From an uncultured Eubacteriales bacterium (GTDB taxonomy: Bacteria; Bacillota; Clostridia; Oscillospirales; Oscillospiraceae): a stretch of DNA of 12,618 bases. Positions within the stretch are counted from its first letter, which is position 1. The number at the start of each line of letters is the position of its first letter. Both the position numbers and the translations under genes were made by a program. Positions 6,549 to 12,618 of this stretch are shown piece by piece. The notes below the pieces were generated by a model. The model did no database searches. It was not told the DNA's origin and saw only the letters and a program-made list of their open reading frames with translations. Location: NCBI GenBank assembly GCA_900551495.1, contig URWG01000043.1:1-12618 (forward strand), given 5' to 3'.

Positions 6549-7853
6549 AAACTGAAAAAGGCATTGGCGTTCCTACTGACTCTGGCACTTGTCCTTTCCA
6601 TGGCAGCATGTACTCCGGCATCGAACAATGATGAGACCACCGACCAGCCCGCCACATCCGCTGACCCCTCGGGCGATACCACCGTCGATGAAGTCAAGGT
6701 CGGCGTCCTCTTCCCGATCACGGGAGCGGCGGCGTCCGTCGCGGAGGATGCCCGTAAGGGCTTCGACCTCGCGCTGGACTACGTCAACGCCAACGGCGGC
6801 ATTGAAGCCCTCGGCGGCGCGAAGATCGTTCCGATCTACTCCGATACCCAGTCCGACGAGCAGGCTGCCGTTACGGAGGCAGAGCGACTGATCGTTAACG
6901 AGGGCGTTTCCGCGATCATCGGCTGCTATCAGTCCGCGATCACCATGGCGGTCTATACCGTCTGTGAGAAGTACGGCTGCCCGCTTCTGGAATGCTGCTG
7001 CAGCTCGCCGTCGCTGGTTGACGGACCGCACGACTGGAGCTTCCTGGTCCACGAGACCAGCGCTGCCTCCTGCGAATCTCAGCTCCGCTACCTCCGTCAG
7101 ATCCGCGATGAGGGCTTCGAGATCAAGACCGCTGCGCTGCTCTATGAGAACGACGACAACGGTCAGACCCTGCAGGCGCTTTGGACCGAGGCATTTGACG
7201 AAATGGGCATCGAGATCGTTATTGACGAGACCTTCGCAATGGACGTTTCCGACGTCACGCCCATCGTAAACAAGCTGCAAAGAAGCGATCCCGACGTTGT
7301 GATGTGTTTTGCAAACTTTGACGCGATGGTCCTGCTGACCAACACCATGGTCGGCAAGGAATATGCGCCGAACCTGATGATGTGCGCCTCCGGCGGCGAG
7401 CAGAACTCCGACTTCATCCCCAATGTCGGCAACAACGCCGACGGCTTTATGACCGCGATGGGCTGGGGCATGGACGTCCTTGCAGCCAAGCCCGACAAGA
7501 TGTGGATCGCGGAGGACTACGCCGCGAAGAACAACAACGAGACCTTCACGGGCGAATCCGCTGCGGGCTGGTCGGTCCTGTTCCTCCTTACCGAGGGCTT
7601 GAACGCCGCGGGTAAGAACGACCGCACCGCACTGCGTGATGCGCTGGCAAGCATTCAGATCGAAGAGGACAGATGGTGGAACATCTATCCCTACGGCATT
7701 GAGTTCGACGAGACCGGTGCGAACGTCTACGCGCTCAGCCCGCTGGGACAGTTCCAGGATACCCACGTTGCGATCATTTGGCCCGAGAGCGCCGTCGCCG
7801 AGGGAACGTCCATCGTGCTTCCCGGCAGCGAGCTGTCCGTCATCAACAAGTAA
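6546..7853 (+). CDS. ABC transporter substrate-binding lipoprotein (Leu/Ile/Val receptor-like)
   Basis: This is the extracytoplasmic receptor of the importer, 435 residues from ATG 6546. Residues 1-22 are a lipoprotein signal with the lipobox LSMAAC, so Cys22 is lipidated after cleavage. Residues 23-46 form an Asp/Thr/Pro-rich linker. The rest is a type I periplasmic binding fold, opening with VKVGVLFPITGAAASVAEDA and ALDYVNANGGI, and with SDTQSDEQAAVTEAERLI, as in LivJ/LivK-like receptors. The ligand is unknown. Cysteines are unusually dense: C127, C140, C145 and a run of three at C150-152, then another in ASCESQ about 25 residues on. The gene lies between LivG and LivF, which is not the usual order. 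It is followed by a strong hairpin, so it is probably made in excess over the membrane parts. Confidence 0.93.
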   Translation: MKLKKALAFLLTLALVLSMAACTPASNNDETTDQPATSADPSGDTTVDEVKVGVLFPITGAAASVAEDARKGFDLALDYVNANGGIEALGGAKIVPIYSDTQSDEQAAVTEAERLIVNEGVSAIIGCYQSAITMAVYTVCEKYGCPLLECCCSSPSLVDGPHDWSFLVHETSAASCESQLRYLRQIRDEGFEIKTAALLYENDDNGQTLQALWTEAFDEMGIEIVIDETFAMDVSDVTPIVNKLQRSDPDVVMCFANFDAMVLLTNTMVGKEYAPNLMMCASGGEQNSDFIPNVGNNADGFMTAMGWGMDVLAAKPDKMWIAEDYAAKNNNETFTGESAAGWSVLFLLTEGLNAAGKNDRTALRDALASIQIEEDRWWNIYPYGIEFDETGANVYALSPLGQFQDTHVAIIWPESAVAEGTSIVLPGSELSVINK

Positions 7854-7868
7854 CCCCGAACGCACCGC

Positions 7869-7902
7869 GCCGGCTGTACCGCTTCCGTTCGGTACAGCCG
7901 GC
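7869..7902 (+). repeat. Intercistronic 13-bp perfect stem-loop between receptor gene and livF
   Basis: GCCGGCTGTACCG (7869-7881) and CGGTACAGCCGGC (7890-7902) are exact complements around an 8-base loop. No U-run follows, so it is not a classical terminator. It starts 16 bases after the receptor stop and ends about 12 bases before the LivF ribosome site. Such hairpins commonly protect the 3' end of an upstream message or partly reduce read-through, which would raise receptor levels over LivF. Confidence 0.8.
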
Positions 7903-7930
7903 ATACCCGAGCAGAGAGGAAGAATCAACC

Positions 7931-8641
7931 ATGCATTTACTTGAACTGAAGGATATTCATGTTTCCTACGGCGCGGTTGCGGCGCTCAAGCATTGCAGCC
8001 TGTATATCGACGACGGCGAGCTTGTCAGTATTGTCGGCTCCAACGGGGCGGGAAAGACGACCACCTGCAAGGCGATCTCCGGCTTGCTGCCCCTGAGCGG
8101 CGGAAGTATTTTCTTCGAGGGCAGGGATATTACGCAGATTCCCAGCCACGAGCGTGTGGAGCTTGGCATTATCCAGTGTCCCGAGGGACGGCACCTGTTT
8201 CCCACGATGAGCGTGACGGAGAACATCCGAATGGGCGCCTTTTGCAAGCGCGCACGCAGCAAGAGCGAGGAAAACATGAAGTATGTCTTTGACCTGTTTC
8301 CCCGCCTGTACGAGCGCAAATCGCAGGATGCCAACACCCTCTCCGGCGGCGAGCAGCAAATGCTGGCGATTGCCAGAGCGATTATGTCCATCCCGAAGTT
8401 GCTGATTTTGGACGAGCCGAGCCTCGGTCTGTCGCCCATTAACGTGCAGCTTATCTTTGATAAGCTCGACGAGATTCGCGCGAACGGCACGACAGTCCTG
8501 CTCGTGGAGCAGAACGTGGAAAAGGCGCTGCGTGAATCCACAAGAGGCTATGTTTTGGAGAACGGCAGCATTGTCATGTCCGACGCGGGCGAAACGCTGC
8601 TTGCGGACGATTCGCTGAAAAAAGCGTATCTCGGTATCTGA
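7931..8641 (+). CDS. livF: ABC transporter ATP-binding protein LivF
   Basis: This is the second ATPase of the importer, 236 residues. Walker A is GSNGAGKT (36-43), the Q-loop is Q82 in IIQCPEGRHLFP, the signature is the classical LSGGEQQ (137-143), and Walker B is LLILDEP with D161/E162. The late LLVEQN segment is the LivF form of the switch region. Alignment with the family puts the start at ATG 7931, with AGAGGAAG about 8-10 bases upstream. The open frame runs on upstream to 7778, but those extra 51 residues are low-complexity translation of the receptor gene and the hairpin. It pairs with LivG as the motor heterodimer. With a consensus signature here and a degenerate one in LivG, the two ATP sites may be unequal. 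Confidence 0.94.
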   Translation: MHLLELKDIHVSYGAVAALKHCSLYIDDGELVSIVGSNGAGKTTTCKAISGLLPLSGGSIFFEGRDITQIPSHERVELGIIQCPEGRHLFPTMSVTENIRMGAFCKRARSKSEENMKYVFDLFPRLYERKSQDANTLSGGEQQMLAIARAIMSIPKLLILDEPSLGLSPINVQLIFDKLDEIRANGTTVLLVEQNVEKALRESTRGYVLENGSIVMSDAGETLLADDSLKKAYLGI

Positions 8642-8666
8642 ATGTGCGTCGTGGTACACTTTGTCT

Positions 8667-9578
8667 ATGAATAAAAGCGTCGGAAAGGGTATCGCGTTTG
8701 CCGTCGCCTCCGCCGTGCTGTACGGCTTCTGCGCCGTTTTGACCAAAATCGCGACGAAGGAGACTCTTTCGGTCAGCACCCTGATCTTCGGACGCGGGAT
8801 TTGCGGTATGCTTCTTCTGCTGCTTGCGGGCGGCGTGAAGCGGCGATTGCCCAAAATCCGCATGAAAAATCTTCCGAAGGCTGCCCTTTACGGTATCTGC
8901 GGCACGGCGGCGACGCAGATTTTTCTAAACCTTGCATATTTCTATCTGCCTGTCGGAACGACGACAACGATCCATTTCCTGTACCCTGCGGTCGTCAGCG
9001 TGGTCAGCGCCCTGCTGTTTCGGCAGCGGCTTTCAAAGGTCACGGTCCTGACGCTCACGGTTTCTACGTTGAGTATGTTTCTGTTCTTTGAGAACATTCA
9101 CAGCAATCAGGGGCTGGGCGTGCTGTTTGCGGTGCTGTCCGTGCTCTCATGGACCTTTCAGCTCGTCTACATGGAGCACTCCGGCGTGCTGGAGGAGGAT
9201 CGGCAGTCGCTGACCTTCTACGTCTGCCTCGCCATGGCGCTGACGGGCTTGGTGTATGGGCTTTTGACGCACTCGCTGCAGCTTGACCGCCTTCTGCCGA
9301 ATCTTTGGATTATCGCGCTGATCGCATTTCTCAACAACATTTGCGCGACGATCTGTTTGCAAAACGGCGTGAAATATGCCGGTGCAGGCTTGAGCGCCGT
9401 GTTCAGCGTCTTTGAACCGATCGCCAGCATCGTGATTGGCGCGATTTTGCTGAAGGAAAGTCTGACGATACGGCAAATTCTTGCGTGCGTTCTGATTTTG
9501 GGAAGCATCTGCTTCATGATCGTGTGGAACCTGCATACGTCCGAGAAAAGAACATCGGGGTCGGGAGAAAGCTCCTGA
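8667..9578 (+). CDS. EamA/DMT-superfamily transporter
   Basis: This is a membrane protein of 303 residues with about ten hydrophobic segments arranged as two EamA repeats (about 5-135 and 148-293). Landmarks are GFCAVLTKIATKE near the N-terminus, FYLPVGTTTTIHFLYPAVV in the first repeat, and VFSVFEPIASIVIGAILLKESLT in the second. Such proteins usually export amino acids, nucleosides or other metabolites. ATG 8667 is the best start; an in-frame TTG lies two codons earlier at 8661. Neither has a clear ribosome site. It starts 25 bases after LivF, so it is either the operon tail or is transcribed from its own start. An outward transporter beside an importer could suit substrate/product exchange, but that is inference. 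Its TGA stop lies inside the following terminator stem. Confidence 0.88.
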   Translation: MNKSVGKGIAFAVASAVLYGFCAVLTKIATKETLSVSTLIFGRGICGMLLLLLAGGVKRRLPKIRMKNLPKAALYGICGTAATQIFLNLAYFYLPVGTTTTIHFLYPAVVSVVSALLFRQRLSKVTVLTLTVSTLSMFLFFENIHSNQGLGVLFAVLSVLSWTFQLVYMEHSGVLEEDRQSLTFYVCLAMALTGLVYGLLTHSLQLDRLLPNLWIIALIAFLNNICATICLQNGVKYAGAGLSAVFSVFEPIASIVIGAILLKESLTIRQILACVLILGSICFMIVWNLHTSEKRTSGSGESS

Positions 9579-9592
9579 CCCCGATGGTTTAT
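9553..9592. terminator. Strong terminator, usable from both strands
   Basis: CATCGGGGTCGGGAG (9553-9567) pairs with CTCCTGACCCCGATG (9572-9586) through 15 base pairs with one G-U and the loop AAAG. On the plus strand GTTTATT follows; on the minus strand TTCTTTTCT follows. It separates the rightward importer/DMT genes from the leftward DUF4153 gene, which ends at 9600. It therefore closes both convergent operons. Confidence 0.85.
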
Positions 9593-9599
9593 TATGCAT

Positions 9600-11222
9600 T
9601 CAATCCTCAGACGACGAGTTGATATAGTAGTCGTCAAAGCGCTCCTGCAAGAGCTGCGCCGCCTCGGAGCTTTCCGTGTTCCATGAGCGCCAATCGCCCT
9701 TACGACCGGCGATTTCGACCTTGCCGCCCCTTTCGTAATAATAGTCAAACAGACCGTCTGCGTGTGCGGAGAGAAGCTCCTTCGCCTCCTGCACGACCTC
9801 GGCATCCGGCACGTCAAGAAGCCGCAGTACGTCGCCGACGATCGCGTCGGAGGGCAGCCGCCGCAGCGCCTGCATATCGATCGTCTCCAGCTCGCCGGAG
9901 AGGTAGGCGTCGATATTATAGCGGGCGATCGTCCGATCCGTCCCGACAAAGCCGCAGACGAGCAGCAGCGCCGTCCCGACGACCAACGCGACCTTCATAT
10001 ACGGCATTTTCTTCACAAACAGCCGAACGGCAACGCTCAGAAATACCGCGATCAGAAATACGGTGAAAACGGAGGTGACGATGCGCAGGCGGGTCATACC
10101 GAAGGAGCCGATATACAGCCGAAGCTTGGACAGCACGGTCACGGACAGGACCAGCGAGAAAAGACAGAGAAACAGACTCAGGACACGGACCGACATCGGA
10201 GTCCTGCCGTCCTTCTTGCGGCAGATCAGGTACGACAGCAGCAGGATGCCGAGATTGAAGGCGCTGATGAGCGTCATTTCAAAGAAGCCGCGGCGGGCAT
10301 ATTCCGCGACCGTGAATTTCTCGGGCAGAAGTCCGGAAAAGGCGTTGAAGAAATACGCAAGCTGCGAGAAGAGATACAGCACATAGACCGCCGCGATCGC
10401 GCCGAGGAAGGCGATAACGACCGTCGGCTCCAAGCCGCTGCCGCTGCTGCACGGAGGGTCACTTCTGCGGACGTGCGGCAGAGAAACCAGCCGCCCGAAC
10501 AACAGCAGAAACAGCGCCAGTCCGAAGATCAGGACAATGAATGCTTCGCCGATGTAGTCAAACGACAGCCAATGCTCCAGCATTGCCGAGAACGCCGCAT
10601 CGGAGGATGCCAGCAGGGGAATGACCACCGCCAGCACCGGCAGCGCGGTCAGAATACCGAGCAGAACGCTGCCGAGCTTGCGCTTTTCGCCGCTTTTTTC
10701 GCTGTGAAAGAGCGTGTAAAATGCCTGCCCCAGCTTGCCGAAGGTAAGCGCGAAGATCATGTAGCAAAGGTCCGCGATTGAGCGGAAGCTGCCGTCGTGA
10801 TATTGCCGCAGGTCCGCCCGCTCCAGCATGGCGACCGCCGCCAAAAGCACCATGTCAGCCAACGCCAGCAGGTTGAACTCGGTGTCGTCGGAGAAGGTGA
10901 ACTGGACGGCGCAGGCAAGGAAGGCGGTAAAGCAGAAAATGCCGTAGACGCTCCAACGCTTGCCGCCGCGCAGCAGATAGCAGGCGGAGACCGAAGCGAG
11001 GAAAACGGTGGAAACGGTGGCGGCAATGCCGAAGCCGCCCCAAAGGTACGCGTCTGCCGTCATGAGCGCCGCCAGCAGCAGGAAAAGGGCGTACACCCGC
11101 TCACGCTTCCCCGTGGGGAAGTAGGTCGGACGCGGGGCGGCAGGATAATACTGCTGCGCGGGCTGCTCCGCAGGACGTGGTCCGATCGGCTCGGACGGCG
11201 TGAATTCGTTATTTTCGTTCAT
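9600..11222 (-). CDS. DUF4153/DUF4173-domain membrane protein
   Basis: This is a 540-residue membrane protein of unknown function. Residues 1-40 are a Pro-rich, presumably cytosolic tail (SEPIGPRPAEQPAQQYYP). About twelve hydrophobic segments follow between 43 and 425. A soluble C-terminal part of about 115 residues begins near the family-like block IARYNIDAYLSGELETIDMQ and contains GDWRSWNTESS. The VIPLLASSDAAFSAML segment (about 200-215) is characteristic of the DUF4173 group as I know it. AGGAGG lies 9 bases before the ATG, inside the end of the XRE gene, with a 1-bp intergenic gap, so translation is probably coupled. It is the last gene of the three-gene minus-strand operon. It may be a sensor or an envelope-stress component, but this is unproven. 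Confidence 0.85.
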   Translation of the reverse strand: MNENNEFTPSEPIGPRPAEQPAQQYYPAAPRPTYFPTGKRERVYALFLLLAALMTADAYLWGGFGIAATVSTVFLASVSACYLLRGGKRWSVYGIFCFTAFLACAVQFTFSDDTEFNLLALADMVLLAAVAMLERADLRQYHDGSFRSIADLCYMIFALTFGKLGQAFYTLFHSEKSGEKRKLGSVLLGILTALPVLAVVIPLLASSDAAFSAMLEHWLSFDYIGEAFIVLIFGLALFLLLFGRLVSLPHVRRSDPPCSSGSGLEPTVVIAFLGAIAAVYVLYLFSQLAYFFNAFSGLLPEKFTVAEYARRGFFEMTLISAFNLGILLLSYLICRKKDGRTPMSVRVLSLFLCLFSLVLSVTVLSKLRLYIGSFGMTRLRIVTSVFTVFLIAVFLSVAVRLFVKKMPYMKVALVVGTALLLVCGFVGTDRTIARYNIDAYLSGELETIDMQALRRLPSDAIVGDVLRLLDVPDAEVVQEAKELLSAHADGLFDYYYERGGKVEIAGRKGDWRSWNTESSEAAQLLQERFDDYYINSSSED

Positions 11223-11223
11223 T

Positions 11224-11436
11224 TTACGGTTCCTCCTCTTGATACTCCAAGATGTCGGCGGGCTGACAGTGCAGCTCTCTGCAAATACTTTCCAGCGTTG
11301 AAAAGCGGATCGCCCGCGCTTTTCCGGTTTTCAGAATGGACAGGTTTGCCGGTGTAATGCCGATCTTATCCGCAAGCTCGCCGGAGGAGATCTTGCGTTT
11401 TGCCATCATGACGTCGAGATTTACAATAATCGCCAT
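11224..11436 (-). CDS. Small XRE/Cro-type helix-turn-helix regulator
   Basis: This is a protein of 70 residues made almost wholly of one HTH domain: SSGELADKIGITPANLSILKTGKARAIRF is the helix-turn-helix (about 17-45), followed by STLESICRELHCQPADILEY. This is the small YozG-like type usually found beside DUF2975 proteins. The ATG at 11436 is chosen because AGGTGG sits 5-6 bases upstream. The open frame extends to GTG 11445, but that codon is part of the ribosome site itself. It lies 10 bp after the DUF2975 gene and 1 bp before the DUF4153 gene. It probably controls its own operon, and the 14-bp palindrome at 11958-11971 is a candidate target. Confidence 0.9.
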   Translation of the reverse strand: MAIIVNLDVMMAKRKISSGELADKIGITPANLSILKTGKARAIRFSTLESICRELHCQPADILEYQEEEP

Positions 11437-11446
11437 ACCGCCCACC

Positions 11447-11887
11447 TCAGATCGTCAGGTTGTTTTCTTCCTTGAGCGCGATGGCAGCGTCAAAGCAGCG
11501 CCGCACGATGCGCAGGATCAGGAAGATGAATAGCATTGCCGCCGTCACCAGCAGCAGCGGCATATAGCGGATTCCCGCGATCAGCGTGAAAACGGCGACC
11601 GCGACGCAGCACCACGACACAATGCCGATCAGCAGGCAGTTGCGCCGCAAAAAGGGGCGTTCGTCCAAAATATTCCGCAGCAGCAGGAACAGGCAGACCA
11701 GCGACACGGCTGCCGGAACCGCAGAGGCGTAGAACGCGGCGAGCACGACGCTGCATACCGCTGCGGAGAGCAGCCGCCAGCTTGCGTAGAGCGCCATGAT
11801 CCGCGGCGCGAAGAACAGCAGCGCGATCAGCGCCGCGCCGAACAGGAAAACAAAGCCGATCGAGCAATACACCGAACCCTTTTTCAT
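11447..11887 (-). CDS. DUF2975-family membrane protein
   Basis: This is a 146-residue integral membrane protein with four hydrophobic segments, near 7-30, 42-68, 83-103 and 108-128. It ends in a charged cytosolic tail with the family-like ALKEENNLTI. The segment LFLLLRNILDERPFLRRNCLLIG is the conserved middle of the family. Function is unknown. In many Firmicutes the gene sits directly before a small XRE regulator, exactly as here, suggesting that the two act together, perhaps with the membrane protein tethering or sensing. GGGAGG lies about 12 bases before the ATG, which is a little long. It is the first gene of the operon. Confidence 0.85.
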   Translation of the reverse strand: MKKGSVYCSIGFVFLFGAALIALLFFAPRIMALYASWRLLSAAVCSVVLAAFYASAVPAAVSLVCLFLLLRNILDERPFLRRNCLLIGIVSWCCVAVAVFTLIAGIRYMPLLLVTAAMLFIFLILRIVRRCFDAAIALKEENNLTI

Positions 11888-11923
11888 CGAAATCCAAAAC
11901 CTCCCACACGGTGTTGTGAGGAC

Positions 11924-11952
11924 AGTTTACCACGGAAATTATCGTTTGTCAA
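11924..11952 (-). promoter_or_regulatory. Sigma-A promoter of the DUF2975-XRE-DUF4153 operon
   Basis: On the minus strand a perfect TTGACA (11952-11947) and TAAACT (11929-11924) are 17 bases apart, with TGG directly before the -10 (extended -10). The predicted start is near 11917, giving a 30-base leader. The near-matching inverted repeat ATTATCGT (11938-11945) / ACGATATT (11973-11980) brackets the -35 region. Confidence 0.78.
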
Positions 11953-11957
11953 TAATT

Positions 11958-11971
11958 ATTTTTCGAAAAAT
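11958..11971. promoter_or_regulatory. Perfect 14-bp palindrome upstream of the DUF2975 promoter
   Basis: ATTTTTCGAAAAAT is its own reverse complement and lies 6 bases upstream of the leftward -35. It is a candidate site for the small XRE regulator encoded by this operon. AT-rich palindromes of this size can occur by chance in such a region. Confidence 0.45.
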
Positions 11972-11992
11972 GACGATATTCTGAATAGAAAA

Positions 11993-12011
11993 ACCTATTG
12001 ACAAGATAGGT
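11993..12011. promoter_or_regulatory. Operator copy 1, ACCTA-N9-TAGGT
   Basis: ACCTA (11993-11997) and TAGGT (12007-12011) are inverted around 9 bases, and the inner positions T/A also pair. The site covers the whole -35 hexamer TTGACA of the cysteine desulfurase promoter, so a bound protein would exclude RNA polymerase. It has the same spacing as copy 2. Confidence 0.75.
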
Positions 12012-12026
12012 AAAATGTGCTATTCT
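11998..12026 (+). promoter_or_regulatory. Sigma-A promoter of the cysteine desulfurase gene
   Basis: A perfect TTGACA (11998-12003) is followed after 17 bases by TATTCT (12021-12026), with TGC before the -10 (extended -10). The predicted start is near 12033, giving a leader of about 80 bases. Both boxes are enclosed or flanked by the two ACCTA-N9-TAGGT sites. Confidence 0.8.
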
Positions 12027-12032
12027 TTAATT

Positions 12033-12051
12033 ACCTACTAAACGAATAGGT
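12033..12051. promoter_or_regulatory. Operator copy 2, ACCTA-N9-TAGGT
   Basis: ACCTA (12033-12037) and TAGGT (12047-12051) repeat the motif and the 9-base spacing of copy 1. The centres are 40 bp apart, and this copy begins at the predicted transcription start. Flanking T12032/A12052 extend the symmetry by one pair. Confidence 0.75.
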
Positions 12052-12112
12052 AGAAAATCAATGCGCACAATAATTTCCTGCGCAAGATAATAGGAAAGCG
12101 GGGAACCGAATC

Positions 12113-12618
12113 ATGATCTACACGGATAATGCCGCGACGACGAAAATGAGCCGCGCGGCGATCGCGGCAATGCAGCCGTATTTTGATGAAATCTACGGCA
12201 ATCCATCCAGTCTGCACTCCGCGGGACAGCGTGCGAAGGAGGCGCTGACGGCGGCACGGGAGCAAATTGCCGCCTGTCTCGGCTGTACGGCGCGGGAGAT
12301 CTACTTCACCTCCGGTGGCAGCGAGGCGGACAATCAGGCGATCCTCTCGGCGGCGGCGATCGGCGCTAAAAAGGGGAAGAAGCACATCATTTCCACCGCC
12401 TTCGAGCACCACGCCGTCCTGCACACGCTGGGAAAGCTGCGCAGGGAGGGCTTCGAGGTTGAGCTGCTTGACGTCCGCTCCTACGGCAATATCAGCGTCC
12501 GGCAGGTCGCCGACGCCATCCGCGAGGATACCTGTCTGGTCACGGTGATGTACGCCAACAACGAGATCGGTTCGATCTTGCCCATCGCGGAGATCGGCCG
12601 GCTCTGTCGGGAGCGCGG
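12113..12618 (+). CDS. Cysteine desulfurase, NifS/IscS type (partial, N-terminal 168 residues)
   Basis: This is a PLP-dependent enzyme that takes sulfur from cysteine, leaving alanine, for iron-sulfur cluster or thio-cofactor assembly. Visible family blocks are IYTDNAATT (2-10), YGNPSSLHSAGQ (28-39), FTSGGSEADNQAI (65-77), which holds the PLP phosphate, EHHAVL (98-103) with the ring-stacking His99, and VMYANNEIGSILPI (145-158). The PLP lysine and the sulfur-carrying cysteine loop lie beyond the window edge, so activity and subclass cannot be judged. The NPSSLHSAG and NNEIG motifs fit the IscS/NifS group rather than SufS. The ATG at 12113 has AAAGCGGGGA about 9 bases upstream. Twin operators at its promoter suggest Rrf2/IscR-type control. 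A scaffold gene (NifU/IscU) would be expected next. Confidence 0.92.
   Translation, partial: MIYTDNAATTKMSRAAIAAMQPYFDEIYGNPSSLHSAGQRAKEALTAAREQIAACLGCTAREIYFTSGGSEADNQAILSAAAIGAKKGKKHIISTAFEHHAVLHTLGKLRREGFEVELLDVRSYGNISVRQVADAIREDTCLVTVMYANNEIGSILPIAEIGRLCRER

Noticed and set aside
6573..7928. Long open frame of 451 codons on the minus strand across the receptor gene
   Set aside because: It is a mirror of a clear lipoprotein receptor gene in GC-rich codons. It has no recognisable domain and no credible start context, and the plus-strand gene fits an operon.
7778..7930. N-terminal extension of LivF by 51 residues
   Set aside because: It overlaps the receptor gene and the intercistronic hairpin, reads as Arg-rich noise, and the ATG at 7931 has a ribosome site and matches the family start.
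3838..8641. Firm call as a leucine/isoleucine/valine importer
   Set aside because: The sequence shows the family, not the ligand. The same family carries several unrelated compounds.
11437..11445. GTG at 11445 as start of the small XRE gene
   Set aside because: That codon is part of the AGGTGG ribosome site of the better-placed ATG at 11436.

Overview
The window reads as chromosome from a Gram-positive anaerobe of the Firmicutes, probably a gut Clostridia of the Oscillospiraceae kind. The protein-coding stretches look GC-rich by eye, while the promoter regions are sharply AT-rich. Genes carry strong AGGAGG-like ribosome sites, sigma-A promoters are easy to read, the binding protein has a Gram-positive style lipobox, and the DUF2975 / small XRE / DUF4153 set is of a Firmicutes type. 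The assignment is inference; no rRNA, tRNA, mobile element or CRISPR array is present.

Layout: (1) 1-88 holds a near-perfect 31-bp palindrome and the terminator of the DeoR gene. (2) 89-2782: a DeoR-family repressor (minus) diverges from a two-gene operon encoding a split transketolase (N-terminal TPP-binding subunit, then C-terminal subunit, overlapping by 4 bp). This is a typical sugar-responsive arrangement: a repressor sensing a sugar phosphate next to pentose-phosphate-type carbon-transfer enzymes. (3) 2775-3578: an AraC-family regulator (minus) whose stop codon overlaps that of the transketolase gene tail to tail, within a nested inverted repeat. (4) 3579-3837: a divergent control region with one good sigma-A promoter facing each way and a 28-bp imperfect palindrome over the -35 of the rightward promoter. 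(5) 3838-8641: a complete branched-chain-amino-acid-type (HAAT family) ABC importer in the order permease LivH, permease LivM, ATPase LivG, lipoprotein receptor, ATPase LivF. A 13-bp perfect hairpin sits between receptor and LivF. (6) 8667-9578: an EamA/DMT transporter, followed by a strong terminator that can serve both strands. (7) 9600-11887 (minus): a three-gene operon, DUF2975 membrane protein, small XRE regulator and DUF4153/DUF4173 membrane protein, with its own promoter. (8) 11888-12112: a second divergent control region. It has an isolated promoter for each side and, around the rightward promoter, two identically spaced ACCTA-N9-TAGGT operators. (9) 12113-end: the N-terminal 168 residues of a NifS/IscS-type cysteine desulfurase, cut by the window edge.

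How the parts work together: the AraC regulator probably controls the divergent importer, whose ligand is unknown (the family carries leucine/isoleucine/valine, but also urea, amides, aromatic acids and others). The DMT exporter is either the last gene of that operon or separately started. The three-gene DUF operon probably regulates itself through its XRE protein. The paired operators before the cysteine desulfurase suggest control by an Rrf2/IscR-like sensor encoded elsewhere. Nothing here is clearly a wholly new system. The best leads are the twin operators, the palindrome at the importer promoter, the intercistronic hairpin, the overlapping convergent 3' ends, the cysteine-rich receptor, and the little-studied DUF2975-XRE-DUF4153 module.
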